From Eoetvoesiella caeni (GTDB taxonomy: Bacteria; Pseudomonadota; Gammaproteobacteria; Burkholderiales; Burkholderiaceae_B), in contig NZ_QNRQ01000002.1 in NCBI RefSeq assembly GCF_003315175.1, positions 338,666 through 402,665 on the forward strand: a stretch of 64,000 bases of DNA. Direction: 5' to 3'. The notes beneath the pieces were generated by a model that was not told the origin of the DNA, made no database searches, and saw nothing but the letters and a program-made list of their open reading frames with translations. Shown piece by piece: positions 54,066 through 62,890 of this stretch. The position numbers were made by a program, and so were the translations under genes. Each line of letters starts with the position of its first letter. Within the stretch, counting starts at the first letter, position 1.

Positions 54066-56432
54066 ATGACTGGCCGCGACGACGAACTCGCCCGCCTTCG
54101 TGCCGAGAACGCCCGCTTGGTCGCTCTGCTTGAAGCGCACGGCATCGTTTGGCAAACACCTGCCCCGGTTCCCAAGTCTCCGGCAACTTTATCGTTGACC
54201 ACAGGCGAGAAAGTCGCGCTCTTTGGCCGGTTATTCCGGGGCCGCACCGACGTCTATCCAGTCCGCTGGGAAAGCAAGACCGGCAAGAGCGGCTACTCGC
54301 CGGCTTGTGCTAACGAGTGGCGTCCAGGCGTCTGTGAAAAGCCGCGCATCAAATGCAGTGACTGCCAGCAGCGGCAACTGTTGCCATTGACCGATCAGGT
54401 CCTTTTTGATCACCTGGCGGGACGCCATACCATCGGCTTTTATCCGCTGCTGGCAGGCGATGATTGCCATCTGCTTGCCGTTGATTTCGACGAATCGGAC
54501 TGGCGTGATGATGCCCGAGCCTTCGTTCAATCTTGCCGTGAGCTGGGTGTTCCGGTGGCGCTGGAAATTTCGCGCTCCGGCAATGGTGCCCATGCCTGGA
54601 TCTTCTTTTTCGGCCGCGTCCCTGCCCGGGATGCCCGCCGGTTGGGAACGGCTTTGATCAGTCACACCTGTGCTCGTACGAGGCAATTGGCACTGAGCTC
54701 CTACGATCGTCTGTTCCCGAACCAGGACACCCTGCCCAAGGGTGGGTTCGGCAACCTGATTGCCCTGCCTTTGCAGAAGATGCCTCGCGAGCGTGGGGCA
54801 AGCGTCTTTGTGGACGATGCCCTGCAACCGCATCCCGACCAATGGGCCTTCCTTGCCTCGCTGCAGACGATGGAGCCGCACGACATCGAGCCTGTCATCC
54901 TGCGCGCCACCGGCGGCTCTCATCCACTGGACGTCACCTTTGCTACTGAGGAGGACCTGCACGAGCCATGGAAACGTTCGGCAGTGAGCCGGCAACGGTT
55001 GGTTGGTGCGATGCCGGCTTCGCTCACATTGACTTTGGCCAATCTCATCTACATCGAGAAGGACACACTTCCGCAGGTATTGGCCAACCGGCTCATCCGT
55101 CTGGCCGCTTTCGCCAATCCTGAGTTCCATCAGGCCCAGGCGCTGCGCCTGCCGGTCTGGAACAAACCTCGTCTGATTGGTTGCGCCGAGAATTTCCCTC
55201 ACCATATCGCCCTGCCACGTGGCTGCCTCGATGCTCTCCACGAGCTACTGCGTGAGAACGCTATCGGCTGCGCACTGTGGGACGAACGCTGCGGCGGCCA
55301 AGCCCTTGCTGTTGAGTTCGAAGGCCAACTTCGTGAGGACCAGGAGCAAGCCGTCAGAGCGATGCTCCGCTTCGATACCGGCATCCTGTGCGCACCCACC
55401 GCCTTCGGAAAAACCGTTACCGCCGCAGCATTGATCGCCCGGCGTGGCGTCAACACGCTGGTACTGGTGCATCGCACGGAATTGCTCAGGCAGTGGCAGG
55501 AGCGGCTGCAGACTTTCCTGGGTTGCGGAAAGGAGATGGTCGGCGTGATTGGCGGCGGCAAGTCCAAGCCGACAGGCCGCATCGACATCGCAGTCATGCA
55601 GTCCATACATCGGCAGGGAGAAACCAACCCCATTGTGGAAAATTACGGACACGTCATCGTCGACGAATGCCACCACCTCTCTGCAGTGTCGTTTGAGGCC
55701 ATTCTCAAACGTGTCCGCGCCCGTTATGTACTGGGGTTGACGGCTACACCGATCCGGCGCGATGGCCGTCAACCCATTCTGTTCATGCAGTGTGGCCCGA
55801 TCCGCCATACCGCTGCCAAACCGGCTGGTGCGCCACAGATGCTGGAGTGTGTGCCACGCTACCTGCCGGCGCGAACCGCATTTCCTGAAGATGCGGCCAT
55901 CCAGGACATATTCCGCCAGCTTTCCAGCGATATCACCCGTACCGCTACGATCGCCGACGAGATCGCGAAGGTTTTTGCACAGGGCGGCAAGGTGCTGGCC
56001 TTGTCCGAACGGACCGATCATCTTGACGGCTTGCACGCCGCTCTGGTGGGGCGTGTCCAGCCCTTGTTCCTGCTGCATGGCCGCCAGTCGAAGAAACAAC
56101 GCGCCAGCGTGATCGCTGCCTTGAATGCATTGGATGCCGATGTCCCGCGCGTGTTGCTGGCCAGTGGCAGATTGGTGGGAGAAGGCTTCGACCACCCGCC
56201 GCTCGACACGCTGGTGCTGGCAATGCCGATCTCATGGAAAGGTACGCTGCAACAGTATGCCGGCCGTCTGCACCGGGAGCAGGTGGGCAAGCAGCGTGTG
56301 CGCATCATCGACTTCATCGACGCTGGACATCCTTCGCTGCTGCGCATGTGGGAACGGCGGCAGCGTGGCTACCAGGTGATGGGTTATCGGATGGCGACTG
56401 CGGAGGAGTTGGACCTGGAGTTACCAACGTAG
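54066..56432 (+). CDS. Archaeo-eukaryotic primase (AEP) fused to superfamily-2 helicase, TOTE conflict system type
   Basis: 788 aa from the ATG at 54066. A short N-terminal coiled coil (about 5-25) leads into an AEP-like domain. That domain shows a zinc-binding cysteine set (C81, C90, C97, C100), the catalytic VDFD (140-142) and the SGNGAHAW motif (171-178). A middle linker is followed by a helicase: Walker A APTAFGKT (443-450), DECH (533-536), GLTATPIRRD (about 557-566) and a motif VI-like QQYAGRLHR near 735-745. I recall this architecture under the name TOTE conflict system. It probably acts on foreign nucleic acid. A longer frame from 53925 overlaps the previous gene and is rejected. Confidence 0.85.
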   Translation: MTGRDDELARLRAENARLVALLEAHGIVWQTPAPVPKSPATLSLTTGEKVALFGRLFRGRTDVYPVRWESKTGKSGYSPACANEWRPGVCEKPRIKCSDCQQRQLLPLTDQVLFDHLAGRHTIGFYPLLAGDDCHLLAVDFDESDWRDDARAFVQSCRELGVPVALEISRSGNGAHAWIFFFGRVPARDARRLGTALISHTCARTRQLALSSYDRLFPNQDTLPKGGFGNLIALPLQKMPRERGASVFVDDALQPHPDQWAFLASLQTMEPHDIEPVILRATGGSHPLDVTFATEEDLHEPWKRSAVSRQRLVGAMPASLTLTLANLIYIEKDTLPQVLANRLIRLAAFANPEFHQAQALRLPVWNKPRLIGCAENFPHHIALPRGCLDALHELLRENAIGCALWDERCGGQALAVEFEGQLREDQEQAVRAMLRFDTGILCAPTAFGKTVTAAALIARRGVNTLVLVHRTELLRQWQERLQTFLGCGKEMVGVIGGGKSKPTGRIDIAVMQSIHRQGETNPIVENYGHVIVDECHHLSAVSFEAILKRVRARYVLGLTATPIRRDGRQPILFMQCGPIRHTAAKPAGAPQMLECVPRYLPARTAFPEDAAIQDIFRQLSSDITRTATIADEIAKVFAQGGKVLALSERTDHLDGLHAALVGRVQPLFLLHGRQSKKQRASVIAALNALDADVPRVLLASGRLVGEGFDHPPLDTLVLAMPISWKGTLQQYAGRLHREQVGKQRVRIIDFIDAGHPSLLRMWERRQRGYQVMGYRMATAEELDLELPT

Positions 56433-56520
56433 CGCATGCTTTTTGCTCCTGGTAATGAATACGGGTAGCACGCAGTTCGGATTGTTTGCAGCGGCAGCGA
56501 TGATGCTGGGGTGAGATAGC

Positions 56521-56557
56521 GGCTCCTTTGGCCATGTGGCCGATACCGACAGGAGCC
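56521..56557 (+). promoter_or_regulatory. Hairpin that covers a ribosome binding site
   Basis: ggctcct (56521-56527) pairs with aggagcc (56551-56557), and inside lie two ggcc units. The right arm contains the AGGAG ribosome binding site of the next gene (ATG at 56563). Folding would hide it. It could equally be an old recombination or protein-binding site. Confidence 0.4.
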
Positions 56558-56562
56558 TTGCC

Positions 56563-57087
56563 ATGTCACATCAACCTTCAGACATCATCACCCCGAAAGC
56601 TTTGTTGCTCGATGAGCGGCTGACTCCGCTGGTCGAGTACCGCCGCAACCCGATGACCGGCTTCTCCATGGTCAGCCGTTATGCCGTGCGGAATCAACCA
56701 CTGACGTTCGTCGAAGCATGCCTGGAAGACGACGATTACCTGCCGTTGCTCGAACGGGCACTCAACCATACCAGGGCGACGATTCGCCAGTTGGCTCAGT
56801 CCATCCTCGGCGAGGCCATGCGTCAGCCTGATGCTTTGGAGAGGTTGCCCGCTGTAGCGAGGGAGTGCATCGAACTGCTGCGGGGCAAAACTCATCCTTG
56901 GTCAGGTAATTCTTGGCGACGGCCACATCGGTTTTCAGAATCTTGCCTTCGGGCGCGCTCGCCCAGGAAGTCAGCCCCATATGCGGCTTGCTGCTATCGG
57001 CCCGCTTGCGGATCAACTCAGCGGCCGTATGACCGTGGATGGCGTAATGCAGTTTGTTCTGCACTTTGGCGAAGAATGCCTTGGTAG
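56563..57087 (+). pseudogene. Truncated gene of unknown function (3' end lost)
   Basis: It begins at 56563 with a good ribosome binding site (AGGAG, 7 bases). About 108 residues look like real protein (MSHQPSDIITPKALLLDERLTPLVEYRRNP... ARECIELLRG). After about 56887 the frame runs into the antisense of the RhuM gene and yields an Arg/Cys/Ser-rich tail, so the true 3' end has been deleted. I do not recognise the family. Confidence 0.65.
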
Positions 57088-57637
57088 TCGGTGCGTCCTT
57101 GTTGTAATCCACGCTGGTGGCATAGATGTCGGTGATCTTCTGGTAGAAGCGTCGCTCGCTGAGCCGGATCTCGCGGATTTCCGCCAGCAGTCGCTCGAAG
57201 TAGTCCTCGCCCAGGAAGCTGCCGTTTTCCATGCGCTGACGATCCAGCACATAGCCCTTGATGGCGAACTCTCGCAGGACGCCGGTCGCCCACTGGCGGA
57301 ACTGCGTTGCGCGTATGGAGTTGACCCGATAGCCGACGGAAATGATGGCGTCGAGGTTGTAGAAGTCCACCGCCCGGGACACCTCCCGATGGCCCTCCTG
57401 CTGAACTATCCGGAATTTCCGGATAGTTGCCTCAGGCGCGAGTTCCTGGCTGGCAAAGATGTTCTTCAGGTGCTCGCTGACGGTGCGCACATCCACCCCG
57501 AACAGTTCGGCCATCAGCTTCTGCGACAGCCACAGGGTCTCGTCCTCGTAGCGGGCTTCGATGCTCTGCTCGCCGGCTTGGCCAGTGAAGATCAGAAACT
57601 CGGCTGTGCTGTTGCGAATCAGTTTTTTGCCATTCAT
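56762..57637 (-). pseudogene. RhuM-family protein, C-terminally truncated
   Basis: Start at 57637 (MNGKKLIRNSTAEFLIF), with GGAG 9 bases upstream. The N-terminal part has the RhuM/KilA-N-like signature: LWLSQKLMAELFGVDVRTVSEHLKNIF, FYNLDAIISVGYRVNSIRATQFRQWATGVL and LLAEIREIRLSERRFYQKITDIYATSVDY. Homology stops after VAKNYLTKDE at about 56891. The remaining 43 codons are the antisense of the neighbouring truncated gene. Intact family members run further into a helical C-terminus. The family was named from a Salmonella pathogenicity island and is frequent in islands near restriction systems. Confidence 0.8.
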
Positions 57638-57730
57638 ACCAAGTATCTCCACGTGGTCTGTACTTCGACCAAGCATGCAACTGTCATCCTTGGGCTTGAG
57701 CGCCTTGAGCGCGGTATCTGTGAGAGACAT
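57638..57730 (-). pseudogene. N-terminal remnant of a tyrosine-type integrase
   Basis: The first 15 codons from 57730 (MSLTDTALKALKPKD) match the opening of P4-type integrases, behind a strong GGAGGG ribosome binding site. After about 57686 the similarity ends. The frame then runs by chance in frame into the start of the RhuM gene, making a chimeric ORF. It sits 85 bases from the mnmE end, exactly where the integrase of an mnmE-targeting island belongs. Confidence 0.65.
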
Positions 57731-57815
57731 GGACCCTCCTTGAGCCCATACAAGCCAATAATCAGGCTATTCGGCGAACTTGGACCCGTAATCAGTGATG
57801 TCCCTGAACCACACC

Positions 57816-57833
57816 TCACTTCCCGATACAGAA
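57816..57833. repeat. Attachment-site repeat at the 3' end of mnmE
   Basis: TTCTGTATCGGGAAGTGA on the minus strand encodes the last residues of MnmE (FCIGK) and its stop. It is the proximal direct repeat of the island, and the gene stays intact. The other copy is at 51678-51695. Confidence 0.75.
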
Positions 57834-59252
57834 GCTGGAAAAGATCTCGCCCAGCAGGTCGTCGCTGGTGAATTGGCCGGTGATGGCGCATAGGTCGTCG
57901 TGGGCCAGGCGCAGTTCTTCGGCGAACAGATCGAGGACGCTGTCGTTGTGGCTGGCGTGCTCCGCGGCCAGTTCAAGATGCTCGGCGGTCAGGCTCAGTG
58001 CGCGCAAGTGGCGTTCGCGGGCAAGCCAGGGCGATTCGGTGCTGGGGTTCCAGCCGGCGATGTCGAGCAGTTTGTGGCGCAGGTCGTCCAGGCCGGCGCC
58101 TGTTTTAGCGGAAATTCCAAGTCTGAACTCGACATGGGCGTCGGCCGATCCGGTTGACGCTGCGGCAGGATCCGCCGCAACGGCAAGGTCGTTTGGCAAT
58201 GTTGCGGGCTTGTTCGAGGCAGCATCGGCCAGCAAGTCGATCTTGTTGAACACCTTCAATACCGGTGTGCGGGCGGGCAGGCGTTGGGTAATGGCGGAGT
58301 CGAGTTCGTCGTTGTGGGTGCGGGCGTCTTGCAGGTGGACGATGACGTCGGCTTTTTCGATTTCAGCCCAACTGCGGGCGATGCCGATGCTCTCGACAGT
58401 GTCTTCGGTTTCGCGCAGCCCGGCGGTGTCGATGATGTGCAGGGGCACGCCCTGGATATGGATTTGCTGGGCGACTTTGTCGCGGGTGGTGCCGGCTATG
58501 GGGGTGACAATGGCGATTTCGTCGCCGGCCAGCGCGTTGAGCAGGCTGGACTTGCCCACATTGGGTTGGCCCGCCAGCACCACTTGCAGGCCTTCGCGCA
58601 AAATCATTCCTTGCCTGGCCTGGCGGGTCAAGTCCGCCAGGTCGTCGCGGATCTTGGCCAGGGTGGCGCCCGCCTGGTATTTTTCCAGGAAGTCTATTTC
58701 CTCTTCGGGAAAGTCCAGGGTGGCTTCGACCAGCATGCGCAAATGCACGATGCGATCGGCCAGGGCGTTGACATGGGTAGAGAACTGGCCGCTAAGGGAA
58801 GCCATGGCGCTGCGCGCGGCTGCCTCGGATGACGCGTCGATGAGGTCGGCCACCGCTTCGGCCTGGGCCAGGTCCAGGCGCTCGTTCAGGAAGGCGCGCC
58901 GGGTGAATTCGCCCGGTTCGGCGTGGCGCAGTTCCTGATTGCGGCCCGCCTCAAGACAGCGCTCAAGCAGGCGGCGCAATACGGCGGGACCGCCATGGCC
59001 TTGCAGCTCCAGCACATCTTCGCCGGTATAGGAGTTGGGCCCTTTGAAGTAAAGAACGATGCCGGCGTCGATAGGTTGTCCCTGGGCGTCTTTGAAGGGC
59101 AGATAATGGGCGTGTCGCGGTTGCAGAGGCGTGCCGAACAGGCTTTGCGCCAAGGCGCTCAGGTCGCGGCCCGAAATGCGCACCACACCGATGCCGCCGC
59201 GCCCGGGGGCGGTGGCTATGGCAATAATGGGCTGATGCGAGTAAGAAGTCAT
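57816..59252 (-). CDS. mnmE: tRNA modification GTPase MnmE
   Basis: 478 aa from the ATG at 59252 ([28 protein letters not shown]). P-loop [24 protein letters not shown], and the essential C-terminal CIGK. Partner of MnmG in tRNA wobble-uridine modification. The longer frame upstream has no homology. Its last 18 bases serve as the island attachment site. Confidence 0.97.
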   Translation of the reverse strand: MTSYSHQPIIAIATAPGRGGIGVVRISGRDLSALAQSLFGTPLQPRHAHYLPFKDAQGQPIDAGIVLYFKGPNSYTGEDVLELQGHGGPAVLRRLLERCLEAGRNQELRHAEPGEFTRRAFLNERLDLAQAEAVADLIDASSEAAARSAMASLSGQFSTHVNALADRIVHLRMLVEATLDFPEEEIDFLEKYQAGATLAKIRDDLADLTRQARQGMILREGLQVVLAGQPNVGKSSLLNALAGDEIAIVTPIAGTTRDKVAQQIHIQGVPLHIIDTAGLRETEDTVESIGIARSWAEIEKADVIVHLQDARTHNDELDSAITQRLPARTPVLKVFNKIDLLADAASNKPATLPNDLAVAADPAAASTGSADAHVEFRLGISAKTGAGLDDLRHKLLDIAGWNPSTESPWLARERHLRALSLTAEHLELAAEHASHNDSVLDLFAEELRLAHDDLCAITGQFTSDDLLGEIFSSFCIGK

Positions 59253-59388
59253 GGACTGTAGGACGGCAATTGTGGAGTTGTCACATTGTAGTGGGCGGGA
59301 CGATGAAAGGCTAAGCGCCGCTCCATTGGCGAAAGCTGGCGCGGCGTTTAAGATAAGCGTTGAAACCACGCCTTTTTAAGGAAGCGCC

Positions 59389-59685
59389 ATGCCTTATATG
59401 ATCGACACCTACGACAAAGAGCACATGCACGCTTTGCGCCAGGCCTTGCGCGACAAGCATCTGGACTACCTGGACGAAAACCGCGCCTTGTTGCTGGCAT
59501 GCGGTGCCAAGCTCGAAGACGACGGGGTGACAGGCTTGGGCAGTTTTTACATTATTGATGTGGAAACCCGGCAAGAGGCCGAACAGTTCATCAATGACGA
59601 CCCGTTTACCAAAGGCGCCTTGTTCGACCGCATCAGCATTACCCGCTGGCGCAAGGCGTATCTGGACGGCAAGTGCTATTTGTAG
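59389..59685 (+). CDS. YciI-like protein
   Basis: 98 aa (MPYMIDTYDKEHMHALRQALRDKHLDYLDENRALLLACGAKL), with the ferredoxin-like YciI fold pattern: the His in RDKHLDYL, and DPFTKGALFDRISITRW near the end. Role unknown. An AAGGAAG ribosome binding site precedes the ATG. It stands on the plus strand between two minus-strand genes. Confidence 0.88.
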   Translation: MPYMIDTYDKEHMHALRQALRDKHLDYLDENRALLLACGAKLEDDGVTGLGSFYIIDVETRQEAEQFINDDPFTKGALFDRISITRWRKAYLDGKCYL

Positions 59686-59701
59686 CGCTACCCACTGGCC
59701 A

Positions 59702-59746
59702 TAAAAAACACCCCAAAGCCTGGATCAGTGTCCAATTTTTGGGGTG
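59702..59746 (-). terminator. Terminator after yidC
   Basis: caccccaaa (59709-59717) pairs with tttggggtg (59738-59746). On the minus strand it is followed by TTTTTT. It may also end transcription of the YciI-like gene from the other side, though the T-tract there is poor. Confidence 0.75.
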
Positions 59747-59803
59747 CTGTTTGCGGGGCAGGTGCCTTCCGCGGCCGTATCGACGACCCGGGGCTTGAGC
59801 CGC

Positions 59804-61507
59804 CTAGCGGTGCGCTACCGCTGTTTGTTTGTCCAGCTTGTGCATGATGTAGCGCTGCTGGGCGATGGACACAATATTGTTGACGCACCAGTACAGAACC
59901 AGACCCGCGGGGAAGAAGAACATCATGCCGCCGAATACCAAGGGCATGATCAGCATGATCTTGGCCTGCATGGGGTCCGGAGGAGTCGGGTTCAGCTTGA
60001 TCTGCAGGAACATGGTGCCCATCATGATGGCCGGCAAAATAAACCATGGGTCGCCGATCGACAGATCGTGAATCCAGAGGATCCAGGGTGCGCCGCGCAT
60101 TTCCACGCTGCCCAGCAGGACCCAGTACAGGGAAATAAAGACCGGCACCTGAACAACCATGGGCAGGCAGCCGCCCAGCGGGTTGATTTTTTCGGTGCGG
60201 TACATCTCCATCATGGCCTGGTTCATTTTGGCCCGATCGCCGCCGAACTTTTCACGCAAGGCCTGCAGGCGCGGCGTGACCAGTTTCATTTTGGCCATGG
60301 AGCGGTAGCTGGCGGCCGAAAGGGGGTAGAACACCAGCTTGATCAGCAAGGTCAGCAGCACGATCGTCCAGCCCCAGTTGCCGACGAAACTATGTATCCA
60401 GGTCATGAGCTGGAACAGGGGCTTGGCGATAATGGTCAGGAAGCCGTAGTCGACGACCACATCCAGGCCGGGGGCGACATGCGCCATGGCTTTCTGGTCT
60501 TGGGGACCCAGCCATAGGTGGGCGGTGGTGGCCTGGTGCTGGCCCGGTTCGATGGTGCCCAGCGGTTCGATGGCCCGTACGGCGTACAGGTTGTCGGAAA
60601 CGCGCAATGCCTCGTTATGGCGCACTTTGCCTTCCGCCGGTACCCAGGCGGTGGCGAAATAGTGCTGCACAATGCTGATCCAGCCATTGTCGGCCTGCTT
60701 AATGTAGCTGGCCTTGTTCTTGTCGATATCGGAGAACTTGATCTTCTGGTACTTGTCTTCGCTGGAATAGACCGCGGGACCCGTAAATGTGCTGTAGAAG
60801 TGCGAAGTATTGGGAGGATCGTTGCCGTCGCGTGTCAGCTGGTAATAGATGGACGGATTAACCGGGGCCGTGCCCACGTTGTACAAGTCGTTTTGGACGT
60901 CGATATCGTAGCGGCCCTTGTGCAGGGTGTAGGTCCGGACGACTTTTAGGCCGTCGGACTGCGCTTCGAAGACGACTTTAAGCGTGTCGCCCGACATCGT
61001 GCGTTCGGATGAGGTCATCTGAAACGGCGTCAGGTGCGTGGGAAAGCTTTGGCCCTGCGCAGCGCCGACCACGCCGGCCTGGACCAGATAGGTCAGGCTG
61101 GCCGAGTCGTCCAGCAACATCATGGGTTTGCTGGGATCTTCGAGGTCTCTGTATTTGGTCAGTTGAGCCTTGACCAACTGCGCACCCGTGGTGTCGAAGG
61201 TCAGCTCGTAGACGTCGGTCTTGATCTGGATTTTTTCCGAGGCGCTGGCTGCTTTTTGGCCCGCGCCGGGCACCGTCTCGTTGCCGGCGGCTGGGGCCGG
61301 CGTTACCGCGGCCGGAGCACCGGCCGGAACGCTGGCGTTGGGCGCCTTGGTGCCGTTTGCCGCCTGTTTCGGTTCTGTACCGGCGGTCTGGCTTGTGGTC
61401 GAGCCGCCAAAGAGCGAAGGCTTGCCAGTATGCACTTGCCAGTTATTCCACAGCAGCAAGAGCGAGAAAGAGAAAATCATCCAGAGGACGGTGCGTCGGA
61501 TATCCAT
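59804..61507 (-). CDS. yidC: Membrane protein insertase YidC
   Basis: 567 aa. An N-terminal membrane anchor (RTVLWMIFSFSLLLLWNNW) is followed by an Ala/Pro-rich linker, a large periplasmic domain (about 90-340) and the conserved insertase core with its membrane helices (GNWGWTIVLLTLLIKLVFYPL, NPLGGCLPMVVQVPVFISLYW). Gram-negative type. Part of the rpmH-rnpA-yidD-yidC group. Confidence 0.97.
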   Translation of the reverse strand: MDIRRTVLWMIFSFSLLLLWNNWQVHTGKPSLFGGSTTSQTAGTEPKQAANGTKAPNASVPAGAPAAVTPAPAAGNETVPGAGQKAASASEKIQIKTDVYELTFDTTGAQLVKAQLTKYRDLEDPSKPMMLLDDSASLTYLVQAGVVGAAQGQSFPTHLTPFQMTSSERTMSGDTLKVVFEAQSDGLKVVRTYTLHKGRYDIDVQNDLYNVGTAPVNPSIYYQLTRDGNDPPNTSHFYSTFTGPAVYSSEDKYQKIKFSDIDKNKASYIKQADNGWISIVQHYFATAWVPAEGKVRHNEALRVSDNLYAVRAIEPLGTIEPGQHQATTAHLWLGPQDQKAMAHVAPGLDVVVDYGFLTIIAKPLFQLMTWIHSFVGNWGWTIVLLTLLIKLVFYPLSAASYRSMAKMKLVTPRLQALREKFGGDRAKMNQAMMEMYRTEKINPLGGCLPMVVQVPVFISLYWVLLGSVEMRGAPWILWIHDLSIGDPWFILPAIMMGTMFLQIKLNPTPPDPMQAKIMLIMPLVFGGMMFFFPAGLVLYWCVNNIVSIAQQRYIMHKLDKQTAVAHR

Positions 61508-61631
61508 AGCGCCTGTTTTCTTAAGTTAAAGCGGAGCAAAAGCTCGTTAGTTTAACGTAGCTCAACTGAACCGCAGTTGAGCATGAGGGGATTCATAAAA
61601 ACGAGCGGTAAACAGCCGATGAGCCGGCTGG

Positions 61632-61877
61632 TTATTTGCTCGTGTGTTTCGAGCCCGGAACGGGATCGCAGCCGCCTGAACACCAGGGATGGCAGCGGGC
61701 GATACGCCGTACGGCCAGCCACAGGCCTCGCAGCGGGCCATGGATTTCGATGGCTTCGATGGCATAGGCGGAACAAGTCGGGGTGAAGCGACAGTTGCGG
61801 CCTAGCCAGGGGCTAAGGAAATACCGGTAAAAGCGGATGGGGGCGATAAGCAGGGCCTGAGGCAGACTATGGTTCAT
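61632..61877 (-). CDS. yidD: Membrane protein insertion efficiency factor YidD
   Basis: 81 aa. The conserved core [28 protein letters not shown] and the [13 protein letters not shown] end show the family's cysteines. Start overlaps the rnpA stop (ATGA). Confidence 0.94.
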   Translation of the reverse strand: MNHSLPQALLIAPIRFYRYFLSPWLGRNCRFTPTCSAYAIEAIEIHGPLRGLWLAVRRIARCHPWCSGGCDPVPGSKHTSK

Positions 61878-62236
61878 CGCACCGCCCGGTCAAGCAAGGC
61901 ATCAACTTCGGAACGTACCAGCTTTTTCAGTTCGGTCAGCGTAAGCGGGCCGACTTTGGAATGCAGCCGGAATACGTAATCGCACTGGGGGAGCTCGTGC
62001 CGGCGCAACCGGAATGCTTCGCGGATGACGCGCTTCATGGCATTGCGGGTAACGGCTCTGGCGGCATAGCGTTTGGCTATTATCAACCCCAGACGAGCCT
62101 GGTCGGCACCCTCGGCAGCATCCCGGGGCGTAGTTATAACAAACAAAGCCCCTCTGGCAATACGTTTACCCTTGAGGGCGGCGGCGTATTCCGAGGGGCG
62201 GTGCAAACGCGCCGCGGGAGTAAACGTGGCACGCAT
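61874..62236 (-). CDS. rnpA: Ribonuclease P protein component
   Basis: 120 aa from the ATG at 62236 ([21 protein letters not shown]). The RNA-binding [13 protein letters not shown] motif is present. The longer frame from 62272 has no homology. It processes the 5' ends of tRNAs with the M1 RNA. Confidence 0.94.
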   Translation of the reverse strand: MRATFTPAARLHRPSEYAAALKGKRIARGALFVITTPRDAAEGADQARLGLIIAKRYAARAVTRNAMKRVIREAFRLRRHELPQCDYVFRLHSKVGPLTLTELKKLVRSEVDALLDRAVR

Positions 62237-62278
62237 GGGCTTTATAGCCAAGGGCAGCCTTGGCTGGGCCAAACGGGC

Positions 62279-62413
62279 TTAAACGGCCAAGCGCTTGCGG
62301 CCTTTGGCACGACGCGCTTTGATGACGGCGCGACCACCACGGGTCTTCATGCGTACGAGAAAGCCATGGGTGCGCTTGCGGCGGGTAACGGAAGGTTGAA
62401 AAGTGCGTTTCAT
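62279..62413 (-). CDS. rpmH: 50S ribosomal protein L34
   Basis: 44 aa, starting [19 protein letters not shown] and ending GRKRLAV. Small and very basic. It lies just upstream of rnpA, as in almost all bacteria. Confidence 0.97.
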   Translation of the reverse strand: MKRTFQPSVTRRKRTHGFLVRMKTRGGRAVIKARRAKGRKRLAV

Positions 62414-62890
62414 GGGTAATCCAAATAAAAGAGCTATAAAGAGCTGTTGTCGAGCCGAGCGCCGAAAAGCCGTAGTCGGTCGCTTGCTTTGCTGGTTTCA
62501 CCGCCGGGTTTGTTGTACCGATTAAACAGTAAAACAGATGCCAGGCGGTTTTTTTAGGCCCAAGGCTGATGCCTTGCCGCCCATAAGACTTGCAGTTGTG
62601 GCTGCCACCATTTGCTGTTACGTCTTTTTTTGCACCCCGTAGCCGCGTTTTTAGCGGTTTTCGCGCAGCTTTTGATGGCTTTTGGGGGGCTTAGGGTATT
62701 AAAAGCCGCACCAAGCGCAGCAACAAAAAGGCCGTCTCAGCATTAAAAATTCTTGAAAAGCCCACTATTTCATCAAATTCTATGTGTTTAGTCAAATGCT
62801 TAGCATAAGTACTGGGTGCCGATCTTATCCTGGCTTGTGGATAACTTGCCGCTCAACAAGGTAGAATCGAGGTTTACAGAAGTGGTGGAC
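62414..62890. other. Divergent rpmH-dnaA intergenic region
   Basis: 477 bases without a gene, AT-rich from about 62700 to 62825. It contains a perfect DnaA box, TGTGGATAA, at 62836-62844, about 46 bases before dnaA. In many bacteria this region is the origin, and gene strands switch here. A single perfect box also fits autoregulation of dnaA. I do not call individual promoters. Confidence 0.6.
62836..62844. promoter_or_regulatory. DnaA box upstream of dnaA
   Basis: TGTGGATAA, the complement of the perfect consensus TTATCCACA. Confidence 0.75.

Larger units (their letters stand above)
51678..57833. mobile_element. Genomic island integrated at the 3' end of mnmE
   Basis: The segment is bounded by 18-bp direct repeats (15/18), one being the very end of mnmE including its stop. 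Next to mnmE is the ribosome binding site and start of a tyrosine integrase whose remainder is missing. Cargo: Fic enzyme, coiled-coil protein, primase-helicase, a truncated unknown gene and a truncated RhuM gene. Integration into the 3' end of mnmE (trmE/thdF) is the known habit of SGI1-type islands. The element appears immobilised by deletion. Confidence 0.75.
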
